Below are positions 17,779 to 27,458 of a stretch of DNA of 64,000 bases, piece after piece. The stretch is from Fischerella sp. CENA71 (lineage in GTDB: Bacteria > Cyanobacteriota > Cyanobacteriia > Cyanobacteriales > Nostocaceae), in NCBI GenBank assembly GCA_024239075.1, contig JANBVI010000053.1, positions 62,001 to 126,000 of the forward strand, in the 5' to 3' direction. The position numbers and the translations under genes were made by a program. Below the pieces are notes generated by a model, which saw nothing but the letters and a program-made list of their open reading frames with translations, was not told the DNA's origin and made no database searches. Each line of letters opens with the position of its first letter. Position 1 is the first letter of the stretch.

Positions 17779-18248
17779 ACTTAAAAATGTCAGTAATTAA
17801 TCCAACACTGTTTGTCAGTAATTGCTTATTAATGCTGACATTGCTGACATCCTGCAACTCTTCAAATAATACGGAAGATTTGAGAAAAGAAATACAAAGT
17901 GTTTCTTCTTGGGCAGCAACGTCACAGATGGTTGGTAATGCTTGGCTTAAAGGCAATATACCAAACAAATATGCTCAAAAAACATTAAATAAAGCTCAAA
18001 GGGAATTTCTTAAAGAACAAAAGAAAATATCCCAAATTCAACCATCAACAAATTTAATTCAGTACTACCAATCATTAATGCAAACTCATTTATCCCACTT
18101 AGCAAATCAAACAGAGAAAATGTCAAAAGCAATTGACCAAAATAATCATTCATTAGCCCAACAGGAAATAAAAGAAATAGAAATAGAAGTGCAAAAATTA
18201 AATCAACTAAGAACAATACCAGAGGCAGGTTATGAAAAAAATATTTGA
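17763..18248 (+). CDS. Small lipoprotein, helical
   Basis: A 161-residue protein with a lipobox (LLTLLTSC) near residues 23-31, so it is probably lipid-anchored on the outer face of the inner membrane or in the outer membrane. An internal ATG at 17787 is an alternative start. The mature part is mostly helical, Gln/Lys/Glu-rich (KTLNKAQREFLKEQKKI, QQEIKEIEIEVQKLNQL). Its last 17 bases overlap the start of the transporter gene, indicating translational coupling. Function unknown; tight coupling suggests a role with the transporter. Confidence 0.6.
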   Translation: MIDYTNLKMSVINPTLFVSNCLLMLTLLTSCNSSNNTEDLRKEIQSVSSWAATSQMVGNAWLKGNIPNKYAQKTLNKAQREFLKEQKKISQIQPSTNLIQYYQSLMQTHLSHLANQTEKMSKAIDQNNHSLAQQEIKEIEIEVQKLNQLRTIPEAGYEKNI

Positions 18249-19446
18249 AATTGCTCTAGGTATTGTAACTAGCATTGGTGGCTTTCTAGATGTAGGTGCG
18301 ATCGCCACTAGTGCCGAAGCAGGATCTATTTTTGGTTTTCAATTAATTTGGGCAATTATTCTCGGAACAATTTGTGTTATTGCTCTAGTGGAAATGTCAG
18401 GAAGATTAGCAGCAGTAAGTAAACATACATTAGCTGCGGCAGTCAGAGAAAGATTTGGATTTAATTTCTTTATTATACCTTTATTAGCAGAAATTTTTGT
18501 CGATTTTTTGGTATTAGGTGCTGAAATTGGTGGAGTTTGCGTCGCCCTACAATTACTAACAGGAATTAGTTTTCAATTTTACGCTTTACCTGTTGCTTTA
18601 GCTTTGTGGTTATTAATTTGGTATAGCAACTTTGGCGTTATTGAAAATGGCGTTTCTCTGCTAGGATTAATTACACTAGTTTTTGTTGTCGTTACCTGCA
18701 AGCTACATCCTTCGCTGACAGAAATTGGGAGTAGCTTATTGCCAAGCCTACCACGAGAAGATACAGCACATTATCTATTTCTTGTTGTCAGCATTCTGGG
18801 CGCTTTAATTAGCCCCTACCTATTTTATTTTTATTCTTCAGGTGCAGTCGAAGACAAATGGGATGAAGGACACATCGGTGTAAATCGCGCTGTTGCTACT
18901 TTAGGTATGAGCTTTGGCAGCATTGTATCATTAGGAGTATTAATTGTCGCGGCAATGATACTCAAACCTAAAGGTATTCAAGTCGATAGCTATGAACAAG
19001 CAGCATTAATGTTAACAGAAACTTTGGGTTATTGGGGATTTGTACTTTTTGCCCTTTCATTGGGTATTGCTTGCTTTGGTGCAGCACTAGAAGTAAGTTT
19101 AGATACCGCCTATATTGTGGCGCAAACTTTTGGTTGGAATTGGGGGGAAAGTCTTAAACCAAAAGATGCAGCACGTTTTAGCTTAGTATACACAGTATTT
19201 ATTTTCCTGGCTTCCCTGTTAATGGTTTTTGGGATAGATCCTTTACAATTAACTTTATTTTCAATGGCAATTACAGCAGTAATTTTACCACCTGTAATTG
19301 TGCCATTTCTGGTGTTAATGAACGATAAGCTATATGTTGGTAAATACCGCAATGGTTGGATAAGTAATGCAATAATAATTTTTACAATGGGATTGGCTTT
19401 TATCTTAGCAATTGTGGCTATTCCTTTAGAAATTATTGGAGGATAA
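18232..19446 (+). CDS. NRAMP-related transporter lacking canonical metal-site motifs
   Basis: A 404-residue, roughly 11-TM protein of the NRAMP fold. TM1 reads GGFLDVGAIATSAEAGSIFGF, aligning with the NRAMP GxxDPGNxAT segment but with DPGN replaced by DVGA. In TM6 the expected MPH is replaced by SPY (LISPYLFYFYSSGAVEDKW). These Asn, Met and His positions bind Mn/Fe in true NRAMPs. This protein therefore belongs to an NRAMP-related group with another substrate, possibly Mg, or another mechanism. It overlaps the lipoprotein gene and precedes two PRC-barrel genes. Confidence 0.75.
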   Translation: MKKIFEIALGIVTSIGGFLDVGAIATSAEAGSIFGFQLIWAIILGTICVIALVEMSGRLAAVSKHTLAAAVRERFGFNFFIIPLLAEIFVDFLVLGAEIGGVCVALQLLTGISFQFYALPVALALWLLIWYSNFGVIENGVSLLGLITLVFVVVTCKLHPSLTEIGSSLLPSLPREDTAHYLFLVVSILGALISPYLFYFYSSGAVEDKWDEGHIGVNRAVATLGMSFGSIVSLGVLIVAAMILKPKGIQVDSYEQAALMLTETLGYWGFVLFALSLGIACFGAALEVSLDTAYIVAQTFGWNWGESLKPKDAARFSLVYTVFIFLASLLMVFGIDPLQLTLFSMAITAVILPPVIVPFLVLMNDKLYVGKYRNGWISNAIIIFTMGLAFILAIVAIPLEIIGG

Positions 19447-19510
19447 TATCAATTTTAGATTTGGAATTTTGAATTAAATATATTTACTATCAAAAAGGAA
19501 ATAATCAAAA

Positions 19511-19870
19511 ATGAATCTAATTAGAGATGTCCTGGATAATCAATTAGTTGACCGCAATCAGCGTAAAATGGGCAAAGTCGATGGGATTATTATTGAGTTA
19601 CGCGATGGAGAACCACCAAGACTTGCTTATATTGAAATTGGAATGACAACTCTGGCGAGACGAATACATCCGCGTTTAGCAAATTGGGTAGGGATAATTG
19701 CCGAGAATTGGGGCGCAAAACAAAGTCAACCCTTGAGAATTCCTTGGTTAAAAGTGCGGGATGTTGGCATTGATGTAGATGTCGATATCGAAGCAGAAGA
19801 AACACCAGCATTAGCCTATGAAAAATGGCTACGCGAGCATATTATAAAAAAAATTCCGGGAGCGCAATAA
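19511..19870 (+). CDS. PRC-barrel domain protein, first
   Basis: A 119-residue cytoplasmic protein. NLIRDVLDNQLVDRNQRKMG, then KVDGIIIELRDGEPPRLAYIEIG is a PRC-barrel fold signature, as in RimM C-termini and photosystem H-subunit-like proteins. An acidic run near 80-95 (DVGIDVDVDIEAEE) is notable. It starts 64 bp after the transporter gene, with AAAGGAAA just upstream, and its stop overlaps the next start (TAATG). It may regulate or line the transporter; that is inference from context. Confidence 0.72.
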   Translation: MNLIRDVLDNQLVDRNQRKMGKVDGIIIELRDGEPPRLAYIEIGMTTLARRIHPRLANWVGIIAENWGAKQSQPLRIPWLKVRDVGIDVDVDIEAEETPALAYEKWLREHIIKKIPGAQ

Positions 19871-20211
19871 TGACAACTCATGAAATTCATTTAGAACTAC
19901 TGCTAGGTAAACAAGTCTTAGATTCTACAGGCAAAGCTATTGGACGTATTGAAGAAATTTGCGCCCAACAACAAGGCGAAGAATGGGTGATTAAAGAATA
20001 TCTAATCGGTTACGCCGCCATATTAGAAAGGTTATCAGCTTGGAATATTGGCATGGGAATATTGCATTTGTTAGGCGCGCATAAAATTCACAGTGGTTAT
20101 ACAGTACCTTGGGATAAATTAGATTTGACAGACCCACAAAAGCCACGTCTGCATTGTAGTTTAGATGAATTAAAGTCATTAGCTCAAAATTCAGAAAAAG
20201 CAAACTCCTAG
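19870..20211 (+). CDS. PRC-barrel domain protein, second
   Basis: A 113-residue protein whose ATG overlaps the stop of the first PRC-barrel gene by one base, the reason for choosing this start. HLELLLGKQVLDSTGKAIGR followed by IEEICAQQQGEEWVIKEYLIG again fits the PRC-barrel, and VPWDKLDLTDPQKPRL is the typical end of the fold. Between them a hydrophobic helix-like stretch (AILERLSAWNIGMGILHLLG) could contact the membrane. Last gene of the four-gene unit. Confidence 0.68.
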   Translation: MTTHEIHLELLLGKQVLDSTGKAIGRIEEICAQQQGEEWVIKEYLIGYAAILERLSAWNIGMGILHLLGAHKIHSGYTVPWDKLDLTDPQKPRLHCSLDELKSLAQNSEKANS

Positions 20212-20371
20212 CTTAAGTTTGTTGTTAGCGCTCCGATAGGACTTTTACATCTTTTAAGTAAAATTTTTTTGTATGTTTTATTTTCTGAAAGTCTCTTATT
20301 AGACAGTAAAAAATTCAAAATCAACAATTCCAACTTTAGGAAGAAGGTGTGAGGAAACAAGCAGAATAACA

Positions 20372-20402
20372 AATAACAAATGACTAATGACTAATAACTA
20401 AT
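20372..20402. repeat. STRR array (AATGACT units) at the 3' end of the receptor gene
   Basis: AAATGACTAATGACTAATAA-type heptamers. The TAG stop of the TonB-dependent receptor (20398-20400) lies at its right edge. Confidence 0.75.
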
Positions 20403-22551
20403 TTGATGTTAAACCAATCCGAAAAGTAAACCCAGGACTGTAGGTACGATTGACTCGCTCATATTGCTCACCCAGTAAATTTTCGAGGTATACTCTGATT
20501 CCCAAGGTTCTTGTTAAAGGTATGCGAGCGCTAAAATCTAAGTTAAAGAATGATGGGACAAAATCTGTAGTTTTATCTCCTGGATTGGTAAAAAAGGCTC
20601 GGCGAGCGCCACTGTTATAAGTACCGTACAAATTAGCCTGCCATCCTCCACTTTGATAACCAACACCAACTTGAGCCACAGAATAGGGAATCATACCCAA
20701 CTGTAAGCCTTTTTCTACTCCTGTTTTGATCTGAGCATCTGTATAAGTATAGTTAACAAAAGTAGACCAACTAGAATTAACCTGCCATTTTAACGCTGCT
20801 TCAAAACCGTTAGTATCTACAAGTCCAATATTTTCCCATCTTCCTTGGATAACTCCCAAGCGATTATCTAAACTACTGCCAAAGTAAGTGAATTGTCCAG
20901 TTAAATTCTCTAAGAAATTAACATCTACTCCCGCAGTCCAAGATGAACCTTTTTCTGGTTCTAAATCTGGATTTGGCAACCAACTATGAACAGTATCATA
21001 AAGATATAGTTGATCCAAACCAGGATTGCGCTGTCCTCCTATCCAACTTCCCCGTAGAGCGAAGCTTGGCGTCACACCATAACGAAATCCCACACTAGGA
21101 TTGAGATAATTACCAAATCGACTATCAAAGTTTTGTCTCAATCCTAAATCTAGCTCCAAGTTTCTAGTGATGTTCCAAGTATTGAGGACAAATAAAGCTG
21201 TATTTAATAAATTTTCGTTTTCATTTTCATTTAAACTAAGTCGATCTGGACGTGTACTTTCAGTCTTACCATCTAAGTTCGTATTTTGAAATTCCAAGCC
21301 CCATCGTAATCTATTATTTACACTTGTTCGCCAATCATGATCTAATCTAGCTGTAAATAATTGAGTGTCTAAAACACCTGTGCGGTTATATTCTCTGCCT
21401 CGAAAAACAGTAGGGCCATAGGTACTAAAATAATCCTGATTATAACCCAATGTAGTTGTCAGAATGGAATTTTCTCCATTACCTAATAGGGTTTTCCAAG
21501 ATAAACCAATATTTAATCCATCGTGATCTAATCGGTCTTTTTGTAGTGGAAAACCAAAATATACTAACCCACGACGACTGCTAAGTTTTGTGGCGTCGAA
21601 GCTGAGAGTATTTCTGTCATTTAAATCAAATATCAAACTACCAAAATAACTACTGGTAGCACTATCAGCATTGGTTAAATAACCATCAGCATTACGATTT
21701 GCTGCACCTTCTGGTACTTTGTAGCGATTATCAATAAAGCTTCTTTCAAAACTGAAATTATATTTAACAGCATCAAATGAGCCGTTAAAGCTTGTTTGTT
21801 GATTATTAAAATTTAATGATCCAAATTCTACAGCACCATTAAATTGAGGGGTGAAGCCACCCTCTTTTGTAATAATATTTACAACTCCGCCAAAGCCAGA
21901 TGAACCATACAAGGTGCTAACAGCGCCACTGGATAATTCAATTCTATCAATTGATTCTACAGGAATGCTATTTAAATCAGTGGCTCCATGATAGGTGTTG
22001 ATATTAGTATTAATTGGTCTACCATTTATCAGGAATACCGATTGATTAATTGAGTGTCCTCGGTAGTATGTACCTGTGTGAATATCTGCTCCATATCCGA
22101 CATCATTAATAGCAAATCCTGGCATTCTTTTAAGAACGTCAGCGACACTTGTAGAGCCTTGTTTTTGAATTTCTTCTTGTTCAATCACGTAAACAGGAGT
22201 AGATTGAGGCAATGTGTATAGTTCCCCAATCACTTCTGTTTCTATATCTGCTTGGTTGGTAGTATTGTCAGTATTCTCGTCAGTTGAAGATGGTTCTGTG
22301 TCGGTTTCTACCTGTGCTATTGTTTCAAGAGATGTAGATTGCTGAGTTAAGAATTGTGCTTTTGTCGCAGCTAATTCTATTTGATTTAAGTTCAGAATTT
22401 CTGAATTTGTTCGGAGCGATTTGTTGACAAGCTGTTGATTATTTTTAGTGCCGTCAGCAAGAGCAGGATAAATTATGAGTAGATTAATTAATGCTCCTGG
22501 AAGCAAAGAAAGACACTTTTTCACTTTTACAATCACTGTTAGTAGAAACAC
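20398..22551 (-). CDS. TonB-dependent outer-membrane receptor
   Basis: A 717-residue receptor. An N-terminal hydrophobic segment with ALAD acts as signal peptide; a low-complexity acidic spacer (about 75-105) precedes the plug domain (VYVIEQEEIQKQGSTSVADV, then IDRIELSSGAVSTLYGSSGF with GGVVNIITK) and the 22-strand barrel. Architecture and length fit vitamin B12, siderophore or haem receptors; ligand not assignable. Start codon is GTG at 22551; internal GTGs near 22536 are alternatives. The C-terminus ends in Asn rather than the usual aromatic residue, and its stop codon is formed at the edge of an STRR array. Confidence 0.85.
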   Translation of the reverse strand: MFLLTVIVKVKKCLSLLPGALINLLIIYPALADGTKNNQQLVNKSLRTNSEILNLNQIELAATKAQFLTQQSTSLETIAQVETDTEPSSTDENTDNTTNQADIETEVIGELYTLPQSTPVYVIEQEEIQKQGSTSVADVLKRMPGFAINDVGYGADIHTGTYYRGHSINQSVFLINGRPINTNINTYHGATDLNSIPVESIDRIELSSGAVSTLYGSSGFGGVVNIITKEGGFTPQFNGAVEFGSLNFNNQQTSFNGSFDAVKYNFSFERSFIDNRYKVPEGAANRNADGYLTNADSATSSYFGSLIFDLNDRNTLSFDATKLSSRRGLVYFGFPLQKDRLDHDGLNIGLSWKTLLGNGENSILTTTLGYNQDYFSTYGPTVFRGREYNRTGVLDTQLFTARLDHDWRTSVNNRLRWGLEFQNTNLDGKTESTRPDRLSLNENENENLLNTALFVLNTWNITRNLELDLGLRQNFDSRFGNYLNPSVGFRYGVTPSFALRGSWIGGQRNPGLDQLYLYDTVHSWLPNPDLEPEKGSSWTAGVDVNFLENLTGQFTYFGSSLDNRLGVIQGRWENIGLVDTNGFEAALKWQVNSSWSTFVNYTYTDAQIKTGVEKGLQLGMIPYSVAQVGVGYQSGGWQANLYGTYNSGARRAFFTNPGDKTTDFVPSFFNLDFSARIPLTRTLGIRVYLENLLGEQYERVNRTYSPGFTFRIGLTSN

Positions 22552-22670
22552 TCAGTGATATTTAGCAGTTATTGCAAATACATGTCAAAAGACGGGCTGT
22601 CATACTTTTAAAAGACAGGGTTTTAGAGTCTTTAGTATTCGATTTTTGACAAACTAATATAATGTTTAAA

Positions 22671-23600
22671 TCAAGCAATTACAACTTTAAATGGTATTTG
22701 TCGTCGTACAGTTTTGATTAAAGATAATGTCTTTTCGTATGCTATCTTCTCTCCTTGGTAGCCAAAGTAATCAGCTGCTTTCAACAAATCCGCGATCGCA
22801 GCTTGTTCATAACCCAGCCGATGAAAGGCTATTCCTCTGCTAATATAAGCACTGCCATCACTAGGGTTAAGTCGGATAACTTTAGTAAAATTATCTACAG
22901 CACCAGCGTAATCTTCGCGTCTAGCGCAAGTACAACCCCGGTTAAAGTAAGCTCGATAGTCAATAGGATTCAGGCGAATTGCCAAATTAAAATCGAGCAT
23001 CGCATTTTGTTGATCTGTTAGCTCTAAACGTGCTAATCCTCGATCATTATAAATGTCGGCAAGTAGAGAACCGTCTATCTGGCAAATTTGACTTAAGGCG
23101 AGATTGTAGTCTTTGATTGCCTGTTGATATTTTTCCAAAGAAGCATTGGCAATTCCCCGGTTATAATAAGCTCGGAAATCACTTGGCTTGAGAGCGATCG
23201 CTTGTTGATCATCAGCAATAGCCGCCTCATAGTAACCTAGTCTATACTCAGCAATTCCTCTATTTAAATAAGCCTCAGCATTTTTAGGTGACAAATTTAT
23301 TGCTTGTGTACAATCTGCGATCGCATTATGATAATTTTGAATATTGATATAAGCAAGACAACGATTACTATAAGCCGCGCCAAAATCTTTTTTTTGTTGA
23401 ATTGCTTGTTGAAATTCTGCGATCGCTCTTTGGTAGTTACCATACAACATTTTTTCTACTCCCAGCTTGAAAAAACCCTCTGCTGTAGTTGGGATGATAG
23501 AAGTAGTTGTAGTTAACGAATATGCAGGCGGCGATACGAATAAACAACCAAGTACAACAATATTAATTAAGCTGAAAACCAAGCGATAATAGCAATTCAT
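22671..23600 (-). CDS. Exported TPR-repeat protein
   Basis: A 309-residue protein with an N-terminal signal peptide (LVFSLINIVVLGCLFVSPPAYS). From about residue 43 there are seven TPR-like units, for example YGNYQRAIAEFQQAI, LGYYEAAIADDQQAIALKP and REDYAGAVDNFTKVIRLNP, so it should form a protein-binding superhelix in the periplasm. It lies 120 bp upstream of the receptor on the same strand, but there is no clear functional link. Confidence 0.82.
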   Translation of the reverse strand: MNCYYRLVFSLINIVVLGCLFVSPPAYSLTTTTSIIPTTAEGFFKLGVEKMLYGNYQRAIAEFQQAIQQKKDFGAAYSNRCLAYINIQNYHNAIADCTQAINLSPKNAEAYLNRGIAEYRLGYYEAAIADDQQAIALKPSDFRAYYNRGIANASLEKYQQAIKDYNLALSQICQIDGSLLADIYNDRGLARLELTDQQNAMLDFNLAIRLNPIDYRAYFNRGCTCARREDYAGAVDNFTKVIRLNPSDGSAYISRGIAFHRLGYEQAAIADLLKAADYFGYQGEKIAYEKTLSLIKTVRRQIPFKVVIA

Positions 23601-23704
23601 AAACTATCACTTTTTGTGCGGATATTTAAGTAGCTAAAAATAAGTCAGGAAAAATAGGTAGCAATTACGCACCCACTCTACCCCAATTCCCCATTTTTAA
23701 GTGA

Positions 23705-23757
23705 TTTACGAGTCATAAACTTAATTTACGAGTCAAAAACTTAATTTACGAGTTGAA
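23705..23757. repeat. Tandem repeat, 20-bp period, about 2.7 copies
   Basis: TTTACGAGTCATAAACTTAA and TTTACGAGTCAAAAACTTAA are followed by TTTACGAGTTGAA. Only one or two mismatches separate the copies. It lies upstream of the TPR gene start on the other side of a 100-bp spacer. Confidence 0.8.
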
Positions 23758-24014
23758 AATCGCATAACCAAGGCTGAAAAGCTCTTCCTTAATCCCTAAT
23801 CCTCGAACGCGAGTGCGTCTCAGTTAAGATAATCTCCTATCCTTTACACCAATTTTTAAAATCAGCTAGGGTCAAATACAACTAGCTATTAACACAAAAC
23901 TACAGATAAACACAAACAGACACTCATTTTAGCTATGTCTATATATGTACATCTGTAGTTTCAAATACTCATTTAAGGTCTAGTTCCTGGTGGTATATCG
24001 CATAGTTTTAACAG

Positions 24015-24072
24015 GTTTGTAGTAAGCTTTTTAGTGCTTGAAGATTTGAGGACTAAAGTCCTTACTACAAAC
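24015..24072. repeat. Inverted repeat GTTTGTAGTAAG / CTTACTACAAAC
   Basis: Perfect 12-bp arms with an internal second hairpin (GGACTAAAGTCC). It ends 63 bp beyond the petJ stop in the direction of petJ transcription. This sequence type is a common dispersed cyanobacterial repeat and may serve as a terminator. Confidence 0.65.
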
Positions 24073-24135
24073 GCATTTACTCATCAAAACTAATGTGACA
24101 GAATACTGATTATTTAGTCTCTAGCCCTGATTTTT

Positions 24136-24471
24136 CTACTTCCAACCTTTGTCAGCTTGTCCTAACACATAAGCAGCAACATCTTCAATCTGTTCTGGTT
24201 TTAAACGAGCTTTAAAAGCCGGCATAGCATTTTTACCGTTTGTCACTTGAGCAATAATAGCCTCTGCTGAGTTCATGCCATATTTTTCCAAATCACTTTT
24301 GCTCAAGCTTTTATTGGCTTGCACCAAATTCTTACCACCTGCATGACAAGAAGCACAATTAGCACTAAAGACTTTAGCACCGTTAGCTGCATCTGCGGCT
24401 AAAGCAGGGCGATTAAAAGCGAAGGTGAAGATTGTGATGCCAAGCAGCAACACTGACAAAATCTTTTTCAT
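24136..24471 (-). CDS. petJ: Cytochrome c6 (plastocyanin-equivalent electron carrier)
   Basis: A 111-residue precursor from the ATG at 24471; longer readings to 24498 lack support. The signal peptide [19 protein letters not shown] ends at ALAAD, so the protein acts in the thylakoid lumen. CASCH binds haem c, and Met in KNAMPAF is the axial ligand. It carries electrons from cytochrome b6f to photosystem I or oxidase, especially when copper is short. Mature length of about 86 residues matches the family. Confidence 0.93.
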   Translation of the reverse strand: MKKILSVLLLGITIFTFAFNRPALAADAANGAKVFSANCASCHAGGKNLVQANKSLSKSDLEKYGMNSAEAIIAQVTNGKNAMPAFKARLKPEQIEDVAAYVLGQADKGWK

Positions 24472-24636
24472 TTCGTGTTTCCTCTGCAAAAAGGACATAT
24501 AAGTCCATAATCCTTACTAATTCTCAGCTTCACAGCTTTTTCTCGTCAAAAGACAGGTTGTCATACTTTGGGGATAGGGGATTGGGAGGAGACGCGGAGA
24601 GGAGCCAGCGCGTTGCGGGGGTTCCACGCCACGTGA

Positions 24637-24679
24637 CGCCACGTGCTTTATGCCGGGAAACCCGTCCACCGCAGTGGCT
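24637..24679 (-). repeat. 43-bp dispersed repeat core, copy 1
   Basis: On the minus strand this reads AGCCACTGCGGTGGACGG then GTTTCCCGGCATAAAGC. It matches 37012-37054 and 58344-58386 with a few differences, but in opposite orientation. It is GC-rich within AT-rich surroundings. Confidence 0.85.
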
Positions 24680-24704
24680 CCTCCGTTGTAGCGACTGGCG
24701 TTGG

Positions 24705-24783
24705 GAGACGCGGTGACGCGGAGAATCTATCAAAAATATTCTCCGTGTCCCCGTGTCCCCGTGTCCCCATGTCCCCGTGTCCC
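24705..24783. repeat. GACGCGG/CCGCGTC hairpin repeat, petJ-side copy
   Basis: GACGCGGTGACGCGGAGAAT leads into an AT-rich loop (CTATCAAAAAT) and the complementary ATTCTCCGTGTCCCCGTGTC run. The loop is the reverse complement of the loop at 34672-34755, so the two copies are in opposite orientation. Confidence 0.75.
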
Positions 24784-24795
24784 TCTTCTCAATTT

Positions 24796-25458
<663 letters not shown>

Positions 25459-26628
25459 TTATATCAGCCATCCCTTCAACCGTTTGGCGATGTGGGGACG
25501 CCGTAGTTTCCGCATGGCTTTACTTTGGATTTGTCGTACTCGTTCGCGAGATAGGTTAAACATGTTACCAACTTCTTCCAGAGTACAGGGTTCGCTGGTG
25601 GTTAACCCATAGCGTAAGGAAATCACGTCTTTTTCTCGTGGTGTCAATACGTCGCCTAATACTTCCCAAATCTCCTGACGCATCATGCTTTCATTCATTT
25701 TTGCTTCTGGAGATTGGTTGTCTTCATCTTCTAATAAATCCATTAATTCGGTGTCTTCTTCTTTACCGACACGGTGATTTAAAGATAATGCTTGACGTCG
25801 TAATTGTTGGAGTTGACGTAATTGTTGAGGCGGAATTTCTAATGCTTCCGCCATTTCGATTTCATTGGGATTACGCCCTAGTCTTTGTTTAAGTTCTCGC
25901 TGGGCTTTCTTGAGTTTGTTTAGTTTTTCAACTATATGAATTGGTAAACGGATAGTACGAGCATCGTTAGCGATCGCTCGTGTGATTGCTTGTCTAATCC
26001 ACCAATAAGCATATGTAGAAAATTTATATCCTTTATCTGGATCAAATTTTTCTGTCGCCCGATTTAAGCCCATTGCGCCTTCTTGAATTAAATCCAAAAA
26101 AGGTACGCCACGATTTAAATATCGTTTAGCAATTGATACAACAAGACGTAGGTTCGAGCGAATCATTTTGCGTTTCGCTACCCTACCTTGATACAAACGA
26201 TTTTCTAACTGCTTTTCTGTTATTTCTAGATGCGCTGCTATATTTGATTTATTAGGTTGATGCCCTAGCTTTTCTTGCAATGCAGCTTGAATTTCCTGAA
26301 ATTCTTCTAAAAACCGCACTCGCCGCGCTAATTCAACCTCTTCATCAGGTTTTAGTAATGGATAACGCGCCATTTCTTTAAAAAACGCGCCGACAGCATC
26401 ATCGTACTCGGTTTTATTGTATCCAGAAGGACGCGCTGCTGCCATTTCATCTACATTACGTTCATCTATTTCCAGATTGTCTGCAATTGGGGATTCTTCA
26501 TCTGCCACTGCGTTTAAAACTTCCAGAATTTGTTCTTCATTAACGGCAGCATTTTCTATCATTTCCATTGTTCCCAATTCAGCAATATTCATAGCTTCTG
26601 TTAGGGATTGTTGCTTGGTTTGATACAT
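25459..26628 (-). CDS. sigC: Group 2 sigma-70 factor, SigC-like
   Basis: A 389-residue RNA polymerase sigma factor. Region 1.2 (DAVGAFFKEMARYPLLKPDE), region 2 (LRLVVSIAKRYLNRGVPFLD, KFSTYAYWWIRQAITRAI), region 3 and the region 4 HTH (TLEEVGNMFNLSRERVRQIQ) are all present. The acidic N-terminus and the ending RRPHIAKRLKGWLI match what I recall of cyanobacterial SigC rather than the principal SigA; the exact paralogue is a judgement. It directs transcription of a subset of promoters under carbon or temperature stress in related species. Its stop abuts an STRR array. Confidence 0.78.
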   Translation of the reverse strand: MYQTKQQSLTEAMNIAELGTMEMIENAAVNEEQILEVLNAVADEESPIADNLEIDERNVDEMAAARPSGYNKTEYDDAVGAFFKEMARYPLLKPDEEVELARRVRFLEEFQEIQAALQEKLGHQPNKSNIAAHLEITEKQLENRLYQGRVAKRKMIRSNLRLVVSIAKRYLNRGVPFLDLIQEGAMGLNRATEKFDPDKGYKFSTYAYWWIRQAITRAIANDARTIRLPIHIVEKLNKLKKAQRELKQRLGRNPNEIEMAEALEIPPQQLRQLQQLRRQALSLNHRVGKEEDTELMDLLEDEDNQSPEAKMNESMMRQEIWEVLGDVLTPREKDVISLRYGLTTSEPCTLEEVGNMFNLSRERVRQIQSKAMRKLRRPHIAKRLKGWLI

Positions 26629-27458
26629 AACTTAGTGACAGCTGCTTTTAGATTAAGATGCTTCATTAATTTCTATAAGTGACAAATGCACCTGTTTTAA
26701 GCAAAAAACTTTTCGCTAATTTAATGACGATTCCGAATAATAGTCTTTGCCCATGATTACCTATGTTTCCTAAGGATAGCAAGAGGAAAAGACCACTATT
26801 TATTTTTGCTATTGGTTACAATCAGATACATTCTTACATATATTTTTGTTCTTCGCATTGATGCGTGCTTTGCTACTTCGACTATTCATGAGTTCCTCAT
26901 TTTTTTTCTTATTTACAAACTATGTCAAATACTCTCAATCAAAATTGCTCAAACTTAACAAATATAAAAATAACTATAAGAGATTAGTTAATCATTAAAT
27001 CTTCATAGATTTTTCTAATATATCTAATTTTTTGTGCCTTGTTATTCTTGAAACATCTTTCAATCTCAGCAATGGGTCTTTTGATTTTTTGGTAACTTTG
27101 CCCAGCAAAAGCTATGGCAACCCATAACCTAGTTAGAAGCATCTCATATACTGAGAGTATTTAATATCTATCAATAGGGAGAAAAGCACTCTTGCCTATT
27201 CACCATAGAGAGAAAAATCAACTTGAAAAGATGCAAGATATTAATTTTGTCTGGTCTGTTCCAATAGGTGTCACCGCATATAGATAAATTTAGTTCTTTA
27301 GCTGGAATTACATAAGAGGAAAATTATCAAGTATTATGTCTGATGACAGTATTGCGAATTACATTTTTATTGACATTTAGATAGACACTTAGTCTGATCA
27401 GGAAGGACTATTTTCAGGAACTAAGAGAGATAAATATATATCTATAAATTGAGGAACC
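26629..27458. promoter_or_regulatory. 830-bp divergent intergenic region between sigma factor and priA
   Basis: This long AT-rich spacer must contain both promoters. There is no supported ORF and no repeat comparable with those elsewhere. I cannot place promoters with confidence. Confidence 0.4.

Larger units (their letters stand above)
23601..24135. other. Intergenic, repeat-containing
   Basis: No gene is supported here. The stretch holds a 3 x 20-bp tandem repeat (23705-23757) and an inverted repeat (24015-24072); the remainder is AT-rich. Confidence 0.5.

Noticed and set aside
26629-27458. Riboswitch or small RNA gene in the long spacer before priA
   Set aside because: No recognisable conserved core or stable long hairpin was found by eye.
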